From contig DLLA01000128.1 in the NCBI GenBank assembly GCA_002479035.1, positions 4,783 through 9,925 on the forward strand: a stretch of DNA of 5,143 nucleotides. The letters are read 5' to 3'. The notes beneath the pieces are model-generated. The model was not told the origin of the DNA. It did not search any database and saw only the letters and a program-made list of their open reading frames with translations. A program made the translations under genes and the position numbers. Shown piece after piece: positions 1 through 4,922 of this stretch; within the stretch, counting starts at the first letter, position 1, and each line of letters opens with the position of its first letter. The DNA is from Bacteroidales bacterium UBA7574 (GTDB taxonomy: Bacteria > Bacteroidota > Bacteroidia > Bacteroidales > Paludibacteraceae).

Positions 1-1
1 G

Positions 2-328
2 GCATTCGCCGGTGAGAAAAAAGAGTTTCCGGCATTTCAGGCAGGTGACCAGATTACCGTTGCCTATCGTATTAAGGAGGGTAACAAGGAGCGTATTCAG
101 GAGTTCCGCGGCGATGTGATTGCTATTCACGGCAGCGAGGACAAGAAGCGTTTCACGGTTCGCAAGATGTCGGGCAACGTAGGTGTTGAGCGTATCTTCC
201 CGATGGACAGCCCGTTCATTGAGAAAATTACCATCAACAAATATGGCAAGGTTCGCCGTGCAAAATTGTACTATCTGCGCAACCTCACCGGCAAGAAGGC
301 TCGTATTCCGGAGCGCCGTGTGAAGTAA
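2..328 (+). CDS. rplS: 50S ribosomal protein L19, 5'-truncated by the window edge
   Basis: This is the C-terminal 108 residues of ribosomal protein L19, a large-subunit protein located near the interface with the 30S subunit. The frame is open from base 2, so the start lies before the window. An ATG at 116 in the same frame is internal and is not the start. Typical L19 segments are visible: [16 protein letters not shown] near the beginning, the [10 protein letters not shown] strand, [17 protein letters not shown] in the middle, and the basic tail [29 protein letters not shown]. The family is usually about 115-125 residues, so only roughly 10 residues are missing. The gene ends in TAA and is followed by an intrinsic terminator, so it is probably the last gene of its transcript. 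The protein is highly conserved and the assignment is firm. Confidence 0.97.
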   Translation, partial: AFAGEKKEFPAFQAGDQITVAYRIKEGNKERIQEFRGDVIAIHGSEDKKRFTVRKMSGNVGVERIFPMDSPFIEKITINKYGKVRRAKLYYLRNLTGKKARIPERRVK

Positions 329-382
329 GTTGTGTTTGTACCATAGCCCGTTTCGCTGAAGCGGGTGGAGATGGAAAAGTGG

Positions 383-415
383 AAGACTGCTTGCTGTGGC
401 AAGTGGTCTTTTTTT
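383..415 (+). terminator. Rho-independent terminator of rplS
   Basis: A 12-bp stem pairs 383-394 with 399-410 around a TGTG loop. It includes two G-U wobbles in the middle and is followed directly by a run of T (409-415). It lies 55 bases after the rplS stop. A second, smaller hairpin just upstream (347-353 with 359-365) has no T-tract and may only stabilise the 3' end. Confidence 0.88.
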
Positions 416-452
416 ACACCAACCTATAACTATCCTCTAACGAACCACCAAC

Positions 453-484
453 AAAAAAGAGACTCCGATAAGGGAATCTCTTTT
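453..484 (-). terminator. Rho-independent terminator of tRNA-Gln
   Basis: Read on the minus strand, a 9-bp stem (481-473 with 466-458, one G-U pair) encloses a 6-base loop and is followed by a T-run (458-453). A-T pairs extend the stem at its base. It starts only a few bases after the 3' end of the tRNA. It faces the rplS terminator across about 37 bases, so the two convergent transcripts are insulated from each other. Confidence 0.88.
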
Positions 485-488
485 CTTG

Positions 489-559
489 TTGCCTAACCAG
501 GACTCGAACCCAGACAGACAGAACCAGAATCTGTAGTGCTACCATTACACCATTAGGCA
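489..559 (-). tRNA. tRNA-Gln, anticodon CTG
   Basis: A complete 71-nt cloverleaf folds on the minus strand. The acceptor stem is TGCCTAA with TTAGGCA, plus discriminator A at 489. The D stem is GTGT with GCAC. The anticodon stem is ACAGA with TCTGT around the loop TTCTGGT, giving anticodon CTG, which reads CAG (glutamine). A 4-base variable loop and a T arm with loop TTCGAGT follow. The T stem contains two G-U/U-G pairs. The weak first pair T1-A72 fits glutamine tRNAs, where an easily opened 1-72 pair is a known identity feature. CCA is not encoded (the next bases read CAA), so it must be added after transcription. It has its own promoter and terminator and appears to be transcribed alone. 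Confidence 0.95.
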
Positions 560-651
560 AAATCATGCACACTCGCGTGCCGCATATATTATATAAGGTC
601 TCTTTGCTCTTGTGAAGAATCATCTGTTTTCTGCAGGTATTTCCTCAAAAG
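560..651 (-). other. 5' leader of the tRNA-Gln transcript
   Basis: From the predicted start near 651 to the mature tRNA end at 559 there are about 90 untranslated bases, to be removed by RNase P. I see no conserved RNA and no convincing reading frame in it. A small 5-bp hairpin with a 4-base loop (580-567 on the minus strand) sits just before the tRNA, and an AT-rich stretch lies at 582-596. The extent depends on the predicted transcription start. Confidence 0.4.
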
Positions 652-657
652 CGGCTG

Positions 658-689
658 CAAAGATACTGCTTTTTGCGGAAACTACCAAA
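658..689 (-). promoter_or_regulatory. Bacteroidota-type promoter for tRNA-Gln
   Basis: On the minus strand the -33 box TTTG (689-686) is followed after exactly 20 bases by the -7 box TATCTTTG (665-658). This is a full match to the consensus TTTG...TAnnTTTG of the primary sigma factor in Bacteroides and relatives. Transcription should begin around 650, about 90 bases upstream of the mature tRNA. It points away from the glycosyltransferase promoter, so the region between them is a divergent regulatory region. Confidence 0.8.
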
Positions 690-718
690 TGTTTTTTGTA
701 AAATGTACACTTTTTGTG

Positions 719-760
719 TTTTCGCAGGTCTGTCGCGGTTTTTTCGCGGGTCTATCGCGG
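719..760. repeat. Two 20-bp imperfect direct repeats, 22-bp period
   Basis: Positions 719-738 and 741-760 share 18 of 20 bases; the differences are at 726/748 and 732/754. Each copy starts TTTTCGC and ends TCGCGG. They lie between the two divergent promoters and outside both core elements. The period of about two helical turns would place bound proteins on the same DNA face. The inverted hexamers GTACAC (705-710) and GTGTAC (762-767) flank the pair. A regulatory role is inferred. Confidence 0.6.
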
Positions 761-773
761 GGTGTACCTCTTG

Positions 774-797
774 TTTTTGCATAATTATTTGCAAAAA
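774..797. promoter_or_regulatory. Perfect inverted repeat overlapping the -33 box, candidate operator
   Basis: TTTTTGCA (774-781) and its exact reverse complement TGCAAAAA (790-797) are separated by 8 AT-rich bases. The right arm overlaps the -33 TTTG (788-791) of the rightward promoter, where a dimeric regulator would block or reposition RNA polymerase. No T-run follows the right arm, so it is unlikely to be a terminator. The regulator is unknown and is not encoded in this window. Confidence 0.5.
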
Positions 798-819
798 CGC
801 GAAAAATTTTGTATCTTTG
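788..819 (+). promoter_or_regulatory. Bacteroidota-type promoter of the heptose operon
   Basis: TTTG (788-791), 20 bases, then TATCTTTG (812-819) is again a full consensus match, with the same spacing as the tRNA promoter. Transcription should start near 826, leaving about 33 bases before the ATG at 859. The leader has only a weak AAGAG element before the start, which is normal for this phylum. No comparable promoter is visible inside the downstream genes, so it probably drives all of 859-4860. Confidence 0.82.
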
Positions 820-858
820 CAGACGGAATTTAGAAGTGCGGTTTGCAGATAAGAGTGT

Positions 859-1986
859 ATGCGAGTAATCATTTTAGGTACGGCGTGGCCATACAGGGGC
901 GGGCTGGCAGCGTTCAATGAGCGTCTGGCACGGCAGTTTATGGCAGAGGGACATGAGGTGGAGATACTGACTTTCACTATGCAGTATCCCGATTTTCTGT
1001 TCCCCGGCAAGACACAATACTCCGATGATCCGCAGCCTAAGGACTTGCGTATCACACGCGTTATGAACTCCGTCAACCCCGTATCGTGGGTACGCACAGG
1101 GCGGCTGATACGCCGAAAGAAAGCCGACCTGCTGGTGGTGAAGTTCTGGATTCCGCTGATGGCTCCCTGTTTGGGTACGATAGCGCGTATTGCCCGCAAA
1201 GGCGGTACAAAGGTGGTGTCTGTGTTAGATAACGTGATACCGCATGAACCGCATTTCTGGGACAAGTGGTTTATTCGCTATTTTATCGGTAGCGTGGACC
1301 GGTTTGTCGCTATGTCGGATAGTGTACATGCCGATTGTGAAAAGTTCATCAACCGCAAACACCCGCAACCGATTACGCTCTGCCCGCACCCGCTGTATGA
1401 TAATTTCGGGACTCCGCTGCCCAAAGACGAGGCACGGAAACAATTAGGGTTGGACAAAGATGCTGTTTGCCTGTTGTTCTTCGGGTTTATCCGTGATTAC
1501 AAGGGACTTGACCTGCTGATGAAGGCATACGCCGACCCGCGCTTTGCAGGGAAGAAGGTACAGTTGGTGGTAGCGGGCGAGTTTTACAACAATGGCGCGC
1601 AATACACCGAACTGGAGCACCAACTCGGCTTGAAGGGTAAGATAGATTGGCACACCAATTTCATACCTGATGACAAGGTGCGTGTCTATTTCTCGGCAGC
1701 CGACCTGATAGTGCAACCTTATAAAACCGCCACGCAGAGTGGTGTAACGCAGATAGCCTACCATTTCTGCAAACCGATGTTGGTAACGAATGTAGGTGGT
1801 CTGGCTGAGATTGTGCCAAACGGGAAGGTGGGATATGTAACTGCCGTGGAACCGAAAGCCATTGCCGATGCGATACTTGACTTCTGTGAGCGAGGTGATG
1901 CGGAGTGCTTCCGCACAGGGATAGAAGAAGAGAAAAAGAAGTATGCGTGGTCAAGAATGACTGAAGCAATAATAAGTAATAGTTAA
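859..1986 (+). CDS. GT4-like (GT-B fold) glycosyltransferase
   Basis: A 375-residue protein of usual length for family GT4, which transfers sugars from nucleotide donors to acceptors in the cytoplasm or at the inner membrane. The N-terminal Rossmann half shows ILGTAWPYRGGLAAFNERLA (6-24) and the acceptor-side motif DNVIPHEPHFWD (124-135). The C-terminal donor half shows LFFGFIRDYKGLDLL (206-220), VVAGEFY (237-243), ADLIVQPY (281-288) and KPMLVTNVGGLAEIV (305-319). The canonical EX7E pair is not intact: the aligned stretch is TQSGVTQIAY (292-301), with Gln and Tyr where the two Glu would be. No signal peptide or transmembrane segment is evident. It is the first gene after the promoter, and the heptose-activation genes follow 55 bases later, so transfer of a heptose from GDP-heptose is a reasonable inference, not a demonstrated function. 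The last residues (AIISNS) run into AT-rich repeat-like DNA. Confidence 0.88.
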   Translation: MRVIILGTAWPYRGGLAAFNERLARQFMAEGHEVEILTFTMQYPDFLFPGKTQYSDDPQPKDLRITRVMNSVNPVSWVRTGRLIRRKKADLLVVKFWIPLMAPCLGTIARIARKGGTKVVSVLDNVIPHEPHFWDKWFIRYFIGSVDRFVAMSDSVHADCEKFINRKHPQPITLCPHPLYDNFGTPLPKDEARKQLGLDKDAVCLLFFGFIRDYKGLDLLMKAYADPRFAGKKVQLVVAGEFYNNGAQYTELEHQLGLKGKIDWHTNFIPDDKVRVYFSAADLIVQPYKTATQSGVTQIAYHFCKPMLVTNVGGLAEIVPNGKVGYVTAVEPKAIADAILDFCERGDAECFRTGIEEEKKKYAWSRMTEAIISNS

Positions 1987-2003
1987 TAATTAATATGCCG
2001 TTC

Positions 2004-2038
2004 TGCCATTGCGCATTACGCATTAAGAATTACGCATT
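2004..2038. repeat. Degenerate 7-bp tandem repeat before hddA
   Basis: Five consecutive heptamers fill 2004-2038. The consensus is ACGCATT: units 3 and 5 match it exactly, unit 2 (GCGCATT) differs by one base, and units 1 and 4 are more divergent. All end in ATT. The decamer ATTACGCATT occurs at 2015-2024 and 2029-2038. The array stops three bases before the hddA ATG and occupies most of the only sizeable gap in the operon. No promoter consensus is present in it. Confidence 0.7.
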
Positions 2039-2041
2039 GTT

Positions 2042-3067
2042 ATGATAGTACGCAGCAAAGCCCCATTACGATTAGGATTGGCGGGCGGCGGGACCGATGT
2101 GTCGCCCTACTCTGACCTTTACGGAGGAGCCATCCTCAATGCCACCATCTCGCTCTATGCCTATACGACAATTGAGCCGCTGGACAATGGGAAGATTATC
2201 TTTTCTTCCCCTGATGCCGACTTGGAGGAAGTGTATGACAGCCGTGAAGTGCTGGATACCGACGGGTTCTTTGTACTGACCAAAGGCGTGTATAACAGGG
2301 TAGTGCGCGACTTTGCACACAAACCTCTCTCATTCCGCATTACGAGTCATGTCGATTCTCCTGCGGGTAGCGGACTCGGAACAAGCAGTACGCTGGTGGT
2401 CAGTATATTAGGCGCATTTGCCGAGTGGCTGAAACTACCATTGGGTGAATATGATATGGCGCGCCTGGCTTATGAGATAGAACGTATCGACTTAGGTATG
2501 GCAGGCGGTAAGCAAGACCAGTACGCTGCCACTTTCGGCGGGTTCAACTACATGCAGTTTTTGCAAGATGACAAGGTGATAGTCAATCCGTTGCGTATCC
2601 GCCAACGTTATCAGGAAGAACTGGCGCACAACTTGTTGCTCTACCACACGGAGACCAGCCGTGTGAGTGCAAAGATTATTGAGGGACAGATACGAAACGT
2701 GAAGGCAAACAACACTTCTTCGATAGAAGCCATGCATCGGCTGAAGCAACAAGCGGTGCAGATGAAGGAGGCATTGTTGCAGGGTAACATCGACAGTATC
2801 GGCGAGATACTGAACTTTGGCTGGGAGCAGAAGAAAAAGACGGCGAGCAATATCTCCAATCCGCTGTTGGATGACATATACGCTACTGCCATCGAGGCCG
2901 GTGCTACGGGAGGCAAAGTGAGCGGTGCAGGCGGCGGCGGCTTTATGTTTTTTTATTGCCCCGGTACCAGCCGCTATAATGTAGAGAAGGCTCTGCAAGC
3001 GAAATTCGCAGGGCAAGTGAAACGATACGAATTTACACAGGAAGGACTAAGAACATGGACACTATAA
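2042..3067 (+). CDS. hddA: D-glycero-alpha-D-manno-heptose 7-phosphate kinase
   Basis: A 341-residue GHMP-family sugar kinase. In the GDP-heptose pathway HddA phosphorylates D-glycero-D-manno-heptose 7-phosphate at O-1, giving the alpha-1,7-bisphosphate. All three GHMP motifs are seen: the N-terminal substrate motif APLRLGLAGGGTDV (7-20), the ATP phosphate loop DSPAGSGLGTSST (105-117), and the C-terminal glycine-rich motif GKVSGAGGGGFM (291-302). The block AYEIERIDLGMAGGKQDQYAA (143-163) carries the likely catalytic acid Asp159. The sequence would also fit the related L-fucose and other sugar 1-kinases, but adjacency to gmhA and a GmhB/HddC fusion makes the heptose kinase much more likely. 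Its ATG at 2042 follows the heptamer repeat directly. Its 3' end overlaps gmhA by 13 bases, indicating co-translation. A 7-T run at 2948-2954 lies within the FMFFY codons. Confidence 0.92.
   Translation: MIVRSKAPLRLGLAGGGTDVSPYSDLYGGAILNATISLYAYTTIEPLDNGKIIFSSPDADLEEVYDSREVLDTDGFFVLTKGVYNRVVRDFAHKPLSFRITSHVDSPAGSGLGTSSTLVVSILGAFAEWLKLPLGEYDMARLAYEIERIDLGMAGGKQDQYAATFGGFNYMQFLQDDKVIVNPLRIRQRYQEELAHNLLLYHTETSRVSAKIIEGQIRNVKANNTSSIEAMHRLKQQAVQMKEALLQGNIDSIGEILNFGWEQKKKTASNISNPLLDDIYATAIEAGATGGKVSGAGGGGFMFFYCPGTSRYNVEKALQAKFAGQVKRYEFTQEGLRTWTL
3039..3046 (+). promoter_or_regulatory. Ribosome binding site of gmhA, inside hddA
   Basis: AGGAAGGA ends 8 bases before the gmhA ATG at 3055. It is one of the few purine-rich, Shine-Dalgarno-like sites in the operon. 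It lies in the last codons of hddA and supports the overlapping ATG as the real start. Confidence 0.5.
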
Positions 3068-3633
3068 CCCGCTCCATATCAGACAATATCGCTGCCAAGC
3101 AGGCGATATTGAACAACCCGGAGTTGTTGCAGACCATCCAAGAGGTGGCAGATACTATGATTACCGCTTTGCGCAGCGGCAACCGTGTGCTGTGGTGCGG
3201 CAACGGCGGCAGTGCGGCTGACGCGCAGCACCTTGCGGCAGAGTTGTCAGGACGGTTTTATTATGACCGCCCCCCCTTGAACTCGGAGGCTCTGCATTGC
3301 AACACATCGTACCTGACAGCCGTAGCGAATGATTACGGCTACGAACTGATTTATTCGCGTATGATTGACGGTGCGTGCAAGCAGGGGGATGTGCTGGTGG
3401 GCATATCCACATCGGGCAACTCAAAGAATATCCTGAATGCCTTTCGCAAGGCGAAAGAATTAGGTGTTGTGACGGTAGCCATGACGGGTAAGACAGGTGG
3501 CGAAATGCGACAGGTGGCGGATTACCTGCTGAATGTACCGTCTATGGATACGCCGCGCATACAGGAGTCGCATATTATGCTCGGGCATATCATCTGCGAG
3601 ATAGTGGAGGCACAAATGTTTCCCAAGGCATAG
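3055..3633 (+). CDS. gmhA: D-sedoheptulose 7-phosphate isomerase
   Basis: A 192-residue SIS-domain protein, the same length as Escherichia coli GmhA (192). It converts D-sedoheptulose 7-phosphate, from the pentose phosphate pathway, to D-glycero-D-manno-heptose 7-phosphate in the cytoplasm, the first committed step of heptose synthesis. Visible motifs are the phosphate-binding NRVLWCGNGGSAADAQH (43-59), the second SIS loop GISTSGNSKNI (116-126), and RIQESHIMLGHIICE (168-182). The zinc and catalytic residues described for E. coli (His61, Glu65, Gln172, His180) align, with a constant offset of two, to His59, Glu63, Gln170 and His178, so the active site looks complete. The ATG at 3055 overlaps the end of hddA, and the stop TAG is followed at once by the next reading frame. 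A run of seven C (3270-3276) in the Arg-Pro-Pro codons is the longest G/C homopolymer I saw. Confidence 0.96.
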   Translation: MDTITRSISDNIAAKQAILNNPELLQTIQEVADTMITALRSGNRVLWCGNGGSAADAQHLAAELSGRFYYDRPPLNSEALHCNTSYLTAVANDYGYELIYSRMIDGACKQGDVLVGISTSGNSKNILNAFRKAKELGVVTVAMTGKTGGEMRQVADYLLNVPSMDTPRIQESHIMLGHIICEIVEAQMFPKA

Positions 3634-3639
3634 GTGGCG

Positions 3640-4860
3640 ATGTTTGATGAGGTAGTCATATTGGCAGGCGGGTTTGGCACACGGCTCAGTCACGTATTGG
3701 GCAATGTACCCAAACCGATGGCTCCCGTGTATGGGAAACCGTTCCTGACATATCTATTGCGGCGTCTGGAAGATGCAGGAGCAAAGCATATCATCTTGGC
3801 AACGGGTTACAGGCACGAGGCGATAGAACGCTATTTCGGTAGCCGGTATCGGTCATTACGTATCTCATATTCACACGAGGACAAGCCCCTCTTTACGGGC
3901 GGGGCTATACTACAGGCAAGCCGCCTGATACAAGGGGATGACTTTCTTGTACTGAACGGGGACACACTGTTTGATATTGATTTTGAGGCACTATGCGCGT
4001 TTCATACCCGATGTAATGCGTGTGTCAGTATGGCTCTGCGCGAGGTGAACGATACGGCACGCTATGGGGCAGTGCAGACGGAAGGAGATTGTGTGGTCGC
4101 CTTTCAGGAAAAGGATGCCAGTGCCGGCGCCGGACTAATCAATGGCGGTATCTATGCTATCCGACGCGAATGGCTGCAAGGGCTGAATATGCCCGAGAAG
4201 TTCTCGTTTGAAAAAGAGGTGCTACAGGCGATGGTAGGTATGCACTGTTTCTGTGGTATGGCGTTTCGTGATTACTTCATTGACATCGGTGTGCCTGAAG
4301 ATTACTACCGTGCGCAGCAGGAGTTCGCAGGGCTGTTTCCTGCAGACAGCGACCTGTTTCTTGACAGAGACGGTGTGCTCAACCGCCGTATAGAGGGCGA
4401 TTATGTACGCTGTTGGCAGCAATGGGAATGGCTGCCGGGTGCCCAAGAGGCGGTAGCCCGTTTGTCGCAGCAGTATGTGCATACGTTTATTGTCAGCAAC
4501 CAACAGGGGATAGGCAAGGGATTGTTCACGATGGCAGATGCAGACGATATTCATCGGCACGTGCAAGCGAATGTAGAGGCTGCCGGCGGGCATATCGATG
4601 CCATCTATATATGTCCGGATTTGAAAGAAAATAACAGTCCCAACCGCAAACCCGCTATCGGTATGGCATTGCAGGCATGCAAGGAATATCCTGCTGTGCA
4701 GTTAACCGACAGCGTGATGATTGGCGACAGTGTGAGCGATATGCAGTTCGGTTGGCAGGCAGGTATGCGTTGTATCTATCTGACCAACGATGAGCCTGTG
4801 CCTGCCGAAGTGCGGGATTACACCGATTTGATATATCCGAACCTTGCGGCATTGGTGTAA
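3640..4860 (+). CDS. Fusion: heptose 1-phosphate guanylyltransferase (HddC-like) and heptose 1,7-bisphosphate phosphatase (GmhB-like)
   Basis: A 406-residue bifunctional enzyme. Residues 1-230 are a nucleotidyltransferase: LAGGFGTRL (8-16) is the nucleotide-binding loop, VPKPM (23-27) carries the usual Lys25, NGD (106-108) gives a metal-binding Asp, and FQEK, NGGIY and DIGVPEDY follow. This matches HddC, which makes GDP-D-glycero-alpha-D-manno-heptose; the nucleotide cannot be read from sequence. After a short linker, residues 240-385 form a HAD phosphatase: DRDGVLN (242-248, nucleophile Asp242 and acid Asp244), VSNQQGIGKG (285-294), RKP with Lys337, and GDSVSD (362-367). This matches GmhB, which removes the 7-phosphate before nucleotidyl transfer. 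The GmhB zinc ligands (C-x-H ... C-x-C) are largely missing: only Cys325 remains, and Asp327, Ser333 and Asn335 take the other places. I chose ATG 3640. GTG 3634, touching the gmhA stop, would add two residues. A terminator follows. Confidence 0.9.
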   Translation: MFDEVVILAGGFGTRLSHVLGNVPKPMAPVYGKPFLTYLLRRLEDAGAKHIILATGYRHEAIERYFGSRYRSLRISYSHEDKPLFTGGAILQASRLIQGDDFLVLNGDTLFDIDFEALCAFHTRCNACVSMALREVNDTARYGAVQTEGDCVVAFQEKDASAGAGLINGGIYAIRREWLQGLNMPEKFSFEKEVLQAMVGMHCFCGMAFRDYFIDIGVPEDYYRAQQEFAGLFPADSDLFLDRDGVLNRRIEGDYVRCWQQWEWLPGAQEAVARLSQQYVHTFIVSNQQGIGKGLFTMADADDIHRHVQANVEAAGGHIDAIYICPDLKENNSPNRKPAIGMALQACKEYPAVQLTDSVMIGDSVSDMQFGWQAGMRCIYLTNDEPVPAEVRDYTDLIYPNLAALV

Positions 4861-4873
4861 ATGCAGCTATGAG

Positions 4874-4922
4874 TAAAAAACAAAGCCCTGCTTGATGTTG
4901 GTCAGGCAGGGCTTTTGGTTTT
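4874..4922. terminator. Bidirectional intrinsic terminator
   Basis: A 14-bp stem pairs 4882-4895 with 4902-4915 around the loop TGTTGG, with one G-U pair. On the plus strand it is followed by TTTTGGTTTT, and on the minus strand by TTTGTTTTTT. It lies 21 bases after the stop of the fusion gene and 5 bases after the stop of the convergent gene, so it can end both transcripts. Confidence 0.92.

Noticed and set aside
347..365. 7-bp hairpin after rplS as the terminator
   Set aside because: No T-run follows it. The stronger hairpin at 383-410 with a T-tract is the better terminator.
581..599. TATA-rich stretch as a second tRNA promoter
   Set aside because: It lacks the TAnnTTTG box and a matching TTTG at the proper distance, whereas the 658-689 promoter matches fully.
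414..623. 69-codon open frame on the minus strand
   Set aside because: It runs through the tRNA-Gln gene and both of its flanking control regions, and its peptide resembles no known family.
719..797. Start of a CRISPR array or an insertion-sequence end
   Set aside because: There are only two direct repeats with a 2-base gap and no spacers, and no transposase or target duplication is nearby.
645..1265. 206-codon open frame on the minus strand
   Set aside because: It overlaps the tRNA promoter, the divergent regulatory region and the first third of the glycosyltransferase. Its composition (many Cys, Arg, Ser) is that of a shadow frame.
1661..2023. Minus-strand frame across the glycosyltransferase 3' end
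   Set aside because: The peptide is Ser/His/Arg-rich with no recognisable motif and is best explained as antisense of the coding gene.
2492..3016. 174-codon minus-strand frame inside hddA
   Set aside because: It lies wholly opposite a well-supported kinase, is rich in Leu, His, Cys and Gln, and shows no domain signal.
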